The notes below the pieces were generated by a model. That model had not been told where the DNA came from. It did not search any database and saw only the letters and a list, made by a program, of their open reading frames with translations. Of a DNA stretch of 64,000 nt, positions 17,972 to 25,801 are shown one piece after another. The stretch spans positions 4,340,001-4,404,000 of the forward strand of contig NZ_CP172312.1 in NCBI RefSeq assembly GCF_047946665.1, given 5' to 3'. Position 1 is the first letter of the stretch. Each line of letters starts with the position of its first letter. The translations under genes were made by a program, and so were the position numbers. Origin of the DNA: Allohahella sp002354735 (GTDB taxonomy: Bacteria > Pseudomonadota > Gammaproteobacteria > Pseudomonadales > Oleiphilaceae).

Positions 17972-18293
17972 TCGTCGCGTTCCTGATTGCCATGGTTCAA
18001 TTGAGGCGTAGGTGTTTCGAAGTAGCGAGTGCTTCGAATCCTGATGGCGTGACTAGTCTGCTATTTTTTGCTGGGCCATGCACGACTCTTTCCGGAGTCA
18101 AAGAGCTGAAAACCAGCGCGGCACCCAGGCCACTCTTTGCTGGCATCGGGCAGTTATCTCTGCGAAAGTGGCGATATCCAATGTTCAAGGGGCCCAGCGA
18201 GCGCTGTAAGTGCATGGCAACCATCGATATTCGATGTCCATGTCGGGGCGCTGACGTCCGTTATCTGTAGACCAATTCAAGGAGAAAAGGGTC
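17972..18293. other. Divergent region between darT and the SF1 helicase gene
   Basis: About 320 nt separate the two start codons and should hold both promoters; I cannot pick out confident -35/-10 pairs. GGAGAAAAGG at 18281-18290 is the strong ribosome binding site of the helicase gene. Confidence 0.4.
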
Positions 18294-21200
18294 TTGAAAG
18301 AGCAGGAACGTATCGTCCGATATTGGCATGCAGTCGAGCTATTGCAGCCTCAGTCAGCTCCCAAGATCGAAAAGCGTAGCAATCTGCACCAGGCCTTTCT
18401 ACACGAGGTCCCCTTGCGTCGCCCGGTGATGCCGTGGACCTCTGGGAGCTTAGTCGCGAGGCAATCGTTGCCAGCTAAAAAGGTCTGGAGTCATACGCTT
18501 TATGCCTGCATTTATGACGGTCAGCTCATAGCAGACAAACTCAAGGAAGTCTTTGGCGCTGATGAGGGTTACCGAGAGCCGCCAAAGAACCGAAATTCTG
18601 CAATATTTGCTGCAAAATTCTCTGAATCAGGCGTCTATCTCGACAAGAGTTTTGTTCTTTCCAGTGAAACGTGGTTTTTAGGTTGTGTGCTGACTGGTAA
18701 GCCATGGACCAGAGGCTTTGAAGAGGCGCAGGAGTTAGCTCGCGATCAGGCCAGCGTCATGCTGGGTGGCGTCGTGGGTAGCGAGGCCTTGCGCAATTTC
18801 GTCATGTGGATATTGGAATTCATCGGTGTTGCAGATTTTTTCGCCGACAAGGATGCCTTTCCGCTGCGTTTTCGCTCTCAGCCCGTGAAGAAAGACAAAA
18901 CTGAGCAGGAGGACGACCCGCTTAACAGCTTTCTACTTAACGATCTTGCTGATGTGGCAGAGGAGCTCGCGCAAGGGGTGATCAGTGAGCCCTTGAGCCG
19001 CTACCTGCGCAGAAATCAGCATCAGTCGCACGTCCATATCGATGATGATGCGGCCTCGGAAAAACTTCTACAGTGCTTGCTGCCAGAGAGCTACCCCGGA
19101 AGCTGCTGGCCTTCTGAAAAACACTTGGGCCTTGTGCACTCCCAGCAGCTGGCGGTCAATTATGTACTTTCAAACTTCCAGAGCAGCAAGGACCGTAAAC
19201 AGTCGCTTCTCGGTATTAATGGACCGCCTGGAACGGGTAAGACAACGCTCTTGCGAGACCTTGTAGCGGCCATAGTGACAGCCCGAGCAGATGCTCTTGC
19301 CAGCTTTGAGCGAGCCTCAGACGCCTTCGTGCAAAATGGCCGTGAACGTGCCAATGATGGCGGCCGAGAGCAAAGTGTCCACAAACTTAGCGCCACGCTG
19401 TATGGCTTCGAAATTATTGTAGCCTCTGCGAACAACGGTGCGGTCGAGAACATCACGCTCGAATTACCACAGCTTGATAAGGTCGACGCACAATGGTTGC
19501 CAGAGCTGGAGCATTTTCAGGATGTTGGTGAGTTACTTACCGATGCGCCTGCATGGGGCCTGGTTTCGGGCGCTCTTGGAAGCAAGAGTCGCCGGAATAC
19601 GTTCGTCAGCCGGTATTTCTTTGGACAGCCCCCTCCCAGGAGAAATGTTAAGGAAACTCCGGAGGAAGATGGCGTAGATGAGGAGAGTGACGATCTCTGG
19701 GGGGATGACCTGGAGTCTCTTGCCGATGGCGAAGGCGATGATGAATGGGCTGATGAGATAGAGAAGATACTCGACAACGAAGAGAGTCATCCCCGAGGTA
19801 TGCTCGGCTGGCTCAATAGCTATGCCAAGTCGAATGCCGACCGATCGTCCAAGGAGCGCGCGGAAATATGGCAACAGGCTGTAAAGGAATATCGGGCTGC
19901 AAAATCTGCAGCTCTAGAGGCGCAGCGTGCCGCTGAGCGTATCGACTCATTATTGAAAATGGTCAAGCGCACCAGCCACACAGTTCGCGAGGCCCTCAAA
20001 GGACTTCAGGCTCTGGAGCAGAGTTTAGAGCAGGTAGAGCTTGAGCTTATAGCCTTGGATACTGAGAAAGTGCGTCCTGCGAGCGTCCTGCTTAAGGACT
20101 CGATTGAGGCTCTAAGACGGCACCAGGCAGCTCAGCCTGGCTTCTGGAAAAAGCTGTTGACGCTCTGGAGCGCTCAGCGGAGCTGGCGCTCAGGACTACG
20201 TCTTCTGGAGCAAGAGCAAGAGTTGGCAAATGTGGATTTCAATCGAATCACGCGATCGGTCGATAGATTGTTGGCAAGCAAGGCGTCTCTTACGAGCGAC
20301 GTCGAAACGCAACAAGGACGACTTCTGGATGCCCAGCGTCGACTCGAAGCTGCGAAGCGCGAGGCCTCGGAGCTGGCACGTGCCTACCGTGCTGATCATC
20401 TGCTTGCGTGGCTACAGAGCGGCACCATTGGGCGTGGGGATGACATAGAGCGGGCCGAGCCTTGGTCCATTCCCGGCTGGAGACAGGCTCGTGCACGTGT
20501 ATTTGTCCAGGCACTCCGCTTACACAAAACTTTCTTCAAGCTGGAGCCAACGCGGCTCAGAACCAACCTCAATACGATCAATGCGCTCATGACCGGGCCT
20601 AGATTCAAAAATGTGACGAGTGATGCTATCCGTTCAGCCTGGGCTTCTCTTTTTATGGTAGTGCCGGTACTGAGTAGCACGTTCGCCTCCTTTGCTCGCT
20701 CCTTTGGTTCATTTGGAGCTGGGCAGATAGGCTATCTTTTCGTCGACGAGGCCGGACAAGCGACGCCACAGGCCGCCGTTGGCGCTCTGTGGCGAGCGCA
20801 GCACGCGCTGTTGGTAGGCGATCCATTGCAGCTCAAGCCTATCGTCACAGTTTCCGATGCAGTACTGGAGCATATGCGTACTCGCTACAAAGTCGATCCT
20901 CACTGGCTTCCCAATCGGCAATCGGCGCAGACCTTAGCTGATCAAGCCACTCCATGGGGTCGAATGGCTGGCCCAGCGGGAAGCAAAGTGTGGGTTGGTC
21001 TGCCACTGGTGGTTCATCGTCGCTGTGATGAGCCGATGTATCGCCTTTCGAACCGAATAGCCTATGACGGCGCTATGGTTTACGGAACTGTTGCGCCCCT
21101 ACCAGAGAAAGAAACGCCTGCTAAAATTTCGACCGGCTGGATACAGGTTGAAGGCCGGTCGGACGGTAACTGGGTGCCGGCAGAAGGGAAAGCACTAAAG

Positions 21201-21602
21201 ATCTTAATAGACTGTTTGCACGCTGATGGTGTTAAAGCAGCTGATATACGGGTCATCACGCCCTTCGTAGCGGTATTGAAAAGCCTGAAAAGGATGTTGG
21301 GTAAAAAAACTGCCTCCGGCACGATTCATACCATGCAAGGTAAGGAGGCGCAGGTCATCATCCTGGTATTAGGAGGCAACACGGCGTCTTCTGGGGCTCG
21401 AGACTGGGCGGTCTCAGAGCCGAACCTCCTGAACGTGGCCGTTACTCGAGCGAAGCGACGTTTATATGTTATTGGTGATCGGAACGATTGGAAATGCAGA
21501 GCCCTGTTCTGCGACGTTATGGATTTACTGCCTTTGCAGGAAATTCCTCTTCGAGTAGGCGCGCAACTGGTGAGCCCGAAGGGTGTTGCCGAAAGTGGTT
21601 AG
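18294..21602 (+). CDS. Large SF1 (UPF1/DNA2-like) helicase
   Basis: The protein has 1102 residues and a TTG start supported by GGAGAAAAGG 4 nt upstream. Motif I GPPGTGKTT is at about residue 310, motif II FVDEAGQATPQ at about 817, and the C-terminal RecA domain has HTMQGKEAQVIIL (about 1012) and VAVTRAKRRLYVIGD (about 1049). Between motifs I and II lies an insertion of about 500 residues, with an Asp/Glu-rich stretch at about 455-500 and coiled-coil segments at about 520-700. The N-terminal 300 residues are unknown. SF1 proteins of this build occur in defence islands. The divergent position beside DarTG fits that, but a partnership is inference. Confidence 0.85.
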   Translation: MKEQERIVRYWHAVELLQPQSAPKIEKRSNLHQAFLHEVPLRRPVMPWTSGSLVARQSLPAKKVWSHTLYACIYDGQLIADKLKEVFGADEGYREPPKNRNSAIFAAKFSESGVYLDKSFVLSSETWFLGCVLTGKPWTRGFEEAQELARDQASVMLGGVVGSEALRNFVMWILEFIGVADFFADKDAFPLRFRSQPVKKDKTEQEDDPLNSFLLNDLADVAEELAQGVISEPLSRYLRRNQHQSHVHIDDDAASEKLLQCLLPESYPGSCWPSEKHLGLVHSQQLAVNYVLSNFQSSKDRKQSLLGINGPPGTGKTTLLRDLVAAIVTARADALASFERASDAFVQNGRERANDGGREQSVHKLSATLYGFEIIVASANNGAVENITLELPQLDKVDAQWLPELEHFQDVGELLTDAPAWGLVSGALGSKSRRNTFVSRYFFGQPPPRRNVKETPEEDGVDEESDDLWGDDLESLADGEGDDEWADEIEKILDNEESHPRGMLGWLNSYAKSNADRSSKERAEIWQQAVKEYRAAKSAALEAQRAAERIDSLLKMVKRTSHTVREALKGLQALEQSLEQVELELIALDTEKVRPASVLLKDSIEALRRHQAAQPGFWKKLLTLWSAQRSWRSGLRLLEQEQELANVDFNRITRSVDRLLASKASLTSDVETQQGRLLDAQRRLEAAKREASELARAYRADHLLAWLQSGTIGRGDDIERAEPWSIPGWRQARARVFVQALRLHKTFFKLEPTRLRTNLNTINALMTGPRFKNVTSDAIRSAWASLFMVVPVLSSTFASFARSFGSFGAGQIGYLFVDEAGQATPQAAVGALWRAQHALLVGDPLQLKPIVTVSDAVLEHMRTRYKVDPHWLPNRQSAQTLADQATPWGRMAGPAGSKVWVGLPLVVHRRCDEPMYRLSNRIAYDGAMVYGTVAPLPEKETPAKISTGWIQVEGRSDGNWVPAEGKALKILIDCLHADGVKAADIRVITPFVAVLKSLKRMLGKKTASGTIHTMQGKEAQVIILVLGGNTASSGARDWAVSEPNLLNVAVTRAKRRLYVIGDRNDWKCRALFCDVMDLLPLQEIPLRVGAQLVSPKGVAESG

Positions 21603-21776
21603 GGCGGCCGAAATGTTTGATCGCAGCGTGCTCCTGGAGCGCGGAATGTGCCGCCCAGTTATTTCTCAGTGAAATTGTATCAGCGATCATGACGCGATTA
21701 CCCCACCTGTCCGTCTAGCATGGAGAAGCTTGCCCGAAGGGCAACCATATTTACTAACAAGATCAAGGATGAGTGT

Positions 21777-22142
21777 ATGCAGAATTTTTTCAGAAAGACG
21801 TTCGGCGGACTGTCCCCTCAGTATTACTTCCGGCAGCTGTTCTTCGGCGCACTTTTCCCGGTGCTCATAGTCTGGATTACGCTGGAGGGCAATAAGCCCA
21901 TCGAGAGTCCTACGATTGTCTTTATGGTCATTTCTACGCTTCTGTACCCATACTCACGATTCGTCTACGAACGCTGCTTTGCTTTCATCGTCGGCAACAA
22001 CGTTTTTTTTGGTGGTGTGCTATTCATGTTCGTTATGAAGGCGCTGACAATGATGATGTGTTGGTGGCTAGCAATCTTTATTGCCCCCATTGGCATGGCT
22101 TATCTCTATTACCATCACAGTAAAATGGCTCGTGAACCTTGA
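21777..22142 (+). CDS. Small multi-pass membrane protein
   Basis: The 121-residue protein begins at the ATG at 21777 with AAGGATGAG upstream. It has four hydrophobic segments, the first at about 20-36 (FFGALFPVLIVWITL) and the last near the end (WWLAIFIAPIGMAYLYYHH). No family is recognised. The longer open frame from 21720 adds 19 unlikely residues. No partner gene is evident. Confidence 0.6.
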   Translation: MQNFFRKTFGGLSPQYYFRQLFFGALFPVLIVWITLEGNKPIESPTIVFMVISTLLYPYSRFVYERCFAFIVGNNVFFGGVLFMFVMKALTMMMCWWLAIFIAPIGMAYLYYHHSKMAREP

Positions 22143-22348
22143 TAAGCCGACGTGCAAACGAGCCAGCAACCCTAATCCCCCGCAGGCTTCGCCATGTTGA
22201 GGGATAATGATGCGCTGGAAAACAGCTCGCTACGCTGAAGAAATCAAAGCTAATTCGGTACTGGCCTGGGTAGGGAAGAATTCCGGTTAAGTCCATCGCC
22301 GCCGCAGAGGTCGGTCGCTTCGTGACGCCGCTGCTAAGGTGGCCATGT

Positions 22349-22375
22349 CGAAGGCCGCGGTGAGGGTGGCCTTCG
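22349..22375 (-). terminator. Hairpin after the yefM/yoeB unit
   Basis: CGAAGGCC (22349-22356) pairs with GGCCTTCG (22368-22375) around an 11-nt loop, immediately past the minus-strand stop at 22378. It is a likely terminator, though a U-run is not clear. Confidence 0.5.
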
Positions 22376-22377
22376 GC

Positions 22378-22881
22378 TTAGTGATAACAGCAATAAATCA
22401 CGGTTAGAATCATATCGTCAACGGCATAAACAAGCCTGTTCGTCTCGTCTATCCGGCGTGACCAAAAGCCCGCGAGGTTTTCTTTCAGCGGCTCAGGTTT
22501 ACCGATACCCTCGAATGAATTGCGCTGAACGTCGATGATCAACTTATTGATTCGCTTCAACGTCTTTTTAGCTTGCCCTGCCAATAAACGCAGTCCGACC
22601 AGGCTTCCTTCGTCCATGCCAGTATTTCGGTCATCGGTTAAACAATGCGCCTCCGTGCGCCCAGAACGGTATTGCTCTATAGACTTGCTTAGGTGAGCCG
22701 CGTTCGCCGGGCCCTTCAAGAGATGGATTGTTCCCATCAAACCATTGAACTGGTCCAGGGACATGACCACTGCATCGTCTCCGTCTCTTCGAGTGATGAA
22801 TGTGTAATCCGCATCATCGACAACCTGGTCTAAGATGCGCCTCAGCTGAGTCCTTGAACCTGACAAATTGACCACTCTCAT
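22378..22881 (-). pseudogene. YefM antitoxin fused by frameshift to the YoeB toxin end
   Basis: The first 85 residues are a normal YefM antitoxin (MRVVNLSGSRTQLRRILDQ, ITRRDGDDAVVMSLDQFNGL, HLSKSIEQYRSGR). The last 60 (KKTLKRINKLIIDVQR, FEGIGKPEPLKENLAGFWS, RLVYAVDD) are YoeB. A separate YoeB start exists in another frame at ATG 22634 and reads MTEILAWTKEAWSDCVYWQG, which matches YoeB. One base is missing in the GGCAGGG run near 22575-22580, which throws the toxin body into the antitoxin frame. The outcome is a 167-residue fusion and a truncated toxin start. The final residues CCYH replace the usual CRYHY. The toxin is presumably dead unless slippage restores it. Confidence 0.75.
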
Positions 22882-22949
22882 GCGAGGCAGTCTATGCTAA
22901 ACGGGTACCAATCATTCCGCATCGAGATGCCTCCCCCAGTGACACAGCA

Positions 22950-23987
22950 TTGATCAAGCTCAAATCCTTCGTAGTCGGTCTGATCGAGCTGCTCAAGCGC
23001 TATCCCGGCCTGATGGCAATATTTGGCTTTGCTTCGGGTGTCGCCAGCTATTTCCTGGTAGAAGGTCGAGCGGCCTTCGCGCAGTTGTTCGCGGTGCTGA
23101 TGCTGATAGGCTGGATTTGGTTGATCCTTGAAAACTGGCTACGCGCTGGTATTGCCAGGCGATTCGGTATCGACATTCCCCCTGGGGGCATGCGTTACGC
23201 CACTCAGATGGTGCAGCAGGAGAGCCTGTTTTTCGCGCTGCCTTTTTTTCTCGTGGTCACCAGCTGGGATCATGGCCAGGCCGTGTTCACCGGACTGCTC
23301 GTGATCTGCGCGCTGATATCCGTTATCGACCCGATCTACTACCGCTTACTGGCTCCGCGCAGATCGCTGTTCGTCATCTTTCACGCATTCGCACTGTTCG
23401 CAGTCTTGCTGGTGGTCTTGCCTCTTATTCTTCAGCTCACGACCGCACAAAGCCTGCAGTTGGCATTGGTGGTAGCGCTGCTGTTCAGTTTGCCGAGCCT
23501 GGGTCGACTGCTACCGACTGATGGCTGGTGGCGATTGCCACTGCTCATCCTGCTGTTGATCGCACTGGCCGCTGGTCTCTGGCAGGCACGTAGCTGGGTG
23601 CCGCCTGCCGCACTGCGCCTTACCGATATGACGCTTTCACAGCAGCTTGATCGCGAACAGCGCAAGCCCGAAGCCAGCCTTGTACAGATCGATGCAGCCA
23701 CCCTGAAACGCGATGGGTTGTATGCCTGGAGCGCCGTGAGTGCGCCTCGTGGACTGCGGGAGAAAATCAGCCATGTCTGGATGCACGAAGGTGTCGTAGT
23801 GGATAGCATCACCCTCGACATCAAGGGCGGGCGCAAGAGCGGCTATCGCGCCTGGACCCACAAGCTGAGCTTCCCTGCTGACGTTGTGGGACGCTGGCAG
23901 GTGCGCGTGACGACCGAATCAGGGCAGCTCATTGGCCTGACTCGCTTTACTGTTGTGGAGGCAAGGGCGCACACGCGGGGGACCTGA
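22950..23987 (+). CDS. DUF5924/DUF2914 inner-membrane protein
   Basis: The 345-residue protein has about seven hydrophobic segments in the first 215 residues. A soluble C-terminal domain (about 225-340) holds HVWMHEGVVVDSITLDIKGG and WTHKLSFP...GRWQVRVTTESG, the DUF2914 pattern. Family proteins are conserved in gammaproteobacteria without a known activity. The start is a TTG at 22950 with no strong ribosome binding site; an ATG at codon 22 is an alternative. It is divergent from yefM. Confidence 0.8.
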   Translation: MIKLKSFVVGLIELLKRYPGLMAIFGFASGVASYFLVEGRAAFAQLFAVLMLIGWIWLILENWLRAGIARRFGIDIPPGGMRYATQMVQQESLFFALPFFLVVTSWDHGQAVFTGLLVICALISVIDPIYYRLLAPRRSLFVIFHAFALFAVLLVVLPLILQLTTAQSLQLALVVALLFSLPSLGRLLPTDGWWRLPLLILLLIALAAGLWQARSWVPPAALRLTDMTLSQQLDREQRKPEASLVQIDAATLKRDGLYAWSAVSAPRGLREKISHVWMHEGVVVDSITLDIKGGRKSGYRAWTHKLSFPADVVGRWQVRVTTESGQLIGLTRFTVVEARAHTRGT

Positions 23988-24028
23988 GTATCAAGCGCAG
24001 GCCTCCGCCTCAGTGAAGGGTTCGAAAA

Positions 24029-24044
24029 AGTGACGCAGCTCACA
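24029..24044 (+). promoter_or_regulatory. CRP/Vfr-type binding site
   Basis: AGTGA-CGCAGC-TCACA matches the CRP/Vfr consensus TGTGA-N6-TCACA at 9 of 10 conserved bases. It lies 195 nt before the fibro-slime gene and sits in a larger inverted repeat, GTGACGCA (24030) / TGCGTCAC (24059). This suggests cAMP-linked control of that surface protein. Confidence 0.5.
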
Positions 24045-24238
24045 TCTTGGTGACAAAGTGCGTCACATTTTGACCCGCTCGAGCAATCAGCGAAAGCGGA
24101 GCTGTCGAGCTCAAATAACGCTTCTACCTAATTTTATTGGCTGCGTCTGCCTCTGGCATTCTTTGTGCCCGGCTATTTTGATTAGACGTCTCTCAGATGT
24201 CGGTGCTCAAGATGTATGGCTACAAGCCAGGAGTCCTA

Positions 24239-25594
24239 ATGTCGTATCCAAAGCTGTACTCATTACTCGTGCTTTCTGTTGTTTCGATACCAGCCCCCGC
24301 CTTCGGTGAAACATACGGTCTTGCAGGCACAGTGAGAGACTTCAAGGAAGCTCATCCTGATTTTCAGTCCTTCAACTGCGGCGTACAGCAGGGGCTGGTG
24401 GCCGACCGAATTGGTCTCGATCGCAAGCCTCTCTTCGGTCCGCATGGATACAAGTGTCTTTCTTCTCCTGAAACCTTCGATCAATGGTTCCGGGATGTCG
24501 AGGGTGTGAATCTGGCAGCGCCGCTGAGCATTACACTCTCCAATGAGCTAAGCCCAGACACCACTGCGTTCAACTACGCCAGTAGCAGCTTCTTTCCCAT
24601 CGACCATCGGCTCTTCGGCAACGAAGTGTACGAACACAACTACCATTTCACCTATGAAGTTCATGCTCACTTCACCTACTCGGGCGGGGAAGAGTTTCAC
24701 TTTACCGGAGCTGACGATGCCTGGCTCTTCATCGATGGTCGCCTGGTCATAGATATCGGTGGCGTGCACGGCGCACTCACGAAATATGTGAATCTTGATC
24801 ACCTGAATCTTGAGAAAGGCCGCAGCTACGACTTCGATTTTTTCGTCTCCGAGCGCTTCAGGCCGGATTCGCACTTCCGGATCACCACAACTATCAAACT
24901 CGAGCAAAGCTCAGCTGAGATTGGAGATGTTGCCGGCTCTGATTCAGGTGCTGATGCCGGGGCTGATTCAGGCGCTGATGCCGGTGGCGACGCCGGGGTT
25001 GATACAGGGGCGGATACAGGGGCCGACGTCGATGCCGGCGGGGACAATGGTTCTGCGGATGACAACGCGGAAGATCCTGTTGCAGATACCGACCATGATA
25101 CTGAGGCAGACCTTACGCCTCTCGCGGTTCCATTCGATCTCAAGCCGGGGGCGTGTCCTAATCCTGTGCAGGTCAAGGGCGGCGGCGTCCTCGCTGTGGC
25201 AATACTCGGCACCCCGGGCTTCGACGTTTCGATGGTGGATGTGGATAGTGTGCGCATACTCGGCCTCGCGCCATTGCGCTTTGATTACGACGACGTGGCG
25301 ACACCTTATGCGCTTCGGGAGGGCAAGGCCGGCTATATGGACTGCCACGAGGACGCAGCTGACGGTCAGCTCGATCTCACCATGAAGTTTGACAAGAAAG
25401 CTGTGGTGGAGCGCTTCGGCCCAGTCACTGATGGACAGTCAGTGACCGTGGTGATCGAGGGCAAGCTGTATGATGGCACGGCGTTCGAAGGCGAGGATGT
25501 CGCCCTGATTCTGCAGAAGGGGAAAGACAAGGAAAAGGGGAACGAGAAGGAAAAGACAGGCGAGTCAGGCAAGCCCTCAAAGTCTCCGAAATAG
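24239..25594 (+). CDS. Fibro-slime domain secreted protein
   Basis: The 451-residue protein starts at ATG 24239 with AGGAG 5 nt upstream and carries a Sec signal peptide ending in APAFG. Residues about 25-225 form a PA14-like fibro-slime domain (HFTGADDAWLFIDGRLVID, GGVHG). A low-complexity Asp/Ala/Gly linker of GAD-type repeats follows at about 235-300. The next domain begins FDLKPGACPNPVQVKGGG, a motif of surface proteins in this lineage. The Lys/Glu-rich tail is KGKDKEKGNEKEK. Fibro-slime domains are linked to extracellular or carbohydrate binding; calcium binding by the Asp repeats is plausible. An upstream CRP-like site and a downstream hairpin make it a single transcription unit. Confidence 0.85.
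   Translation: MSYPKLYSLLVLSVVSIPAPAFGETYGLAGTVRDFKEAHPDFQSFNCGVQQGLVADRIGLDRKPLFGPHGYKCLSSPETFDQWFRDVEGVNLAAPLSITLSNELSPDTTAFNYASSSFFPIDHRLFGNEVYEHNYHFTYEVHAHFTYSGGEEFHFTGADDAWLFIDGRLVIDIGGVHGALTKYVNLDHLNLEKGRSYDFDFFVSERFRPDSHFRITTTIKLEQSSAEIGDVAGSDSGADAGADSGADAGGDAGVDTGADTGADVDAGGDNGSADDNAEDPVADTDHDTEADLTPLAVPFDLKPGACPNPVQVKGGGVLAVAILGTPGFDVSMVDVDSVRILGLAPLRFDYDDVATPYALREGKAGYMDCHEDAADGQLDLTMKFDKKAVVERFGPVTDGQSVTVVIEGKLYDGTAFEGEDVALILQKGKDKEKGNEKEKTGESGKPSKSPK
24940..25080 (+). repeat. Tandem Asp-Ala-Gly codon repeats
   Basis: Degenerate repeats of about 15-30 nt encode GADAGADSGADAGGDAG-type sequence inside the fibro-slime gene. Repeat copy number is likely to vary between strains through slippage. 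Confidence 0.7.
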
Positions 25595-25653
25595 CGCTGG
25601 CGGGTTAGCGTCAGCACTCGCCACCGCAGTCAGCAGCTCCAGCAGTTGTGACA

Positions 25654-25679
25654 CCAGCCGCGCACTATAGCGCGGCTGG
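25654..25679 (+). terminator. Strong hairpin after the fibro-slime gene
   Basis: CCAGCCGCGC (25654-25663) and GCGCGGCTGG (25670-25679) form a perfect 10-bp stem with a 6-nt loop, about 60 nt after the stop codon. Confidence 0.65.
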
Positions 25680-25801
25680 ATCCCTTCAACGCCGAAGACC
25701 CATCTCGGAAACAGAGAACCCCGTTATTTCCTAAATGATATACTGCCTCGAACAAACGGGAGAACCCTTCCTGTTCTTCTCACGAGTGCGAGACGTTTCC
25801 A

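Noticed and set aside
18020..18060. tRNA-like TTCGAATCC segment
   Set aside because: No cloverleaf or acceptor stem can be drawn around it.
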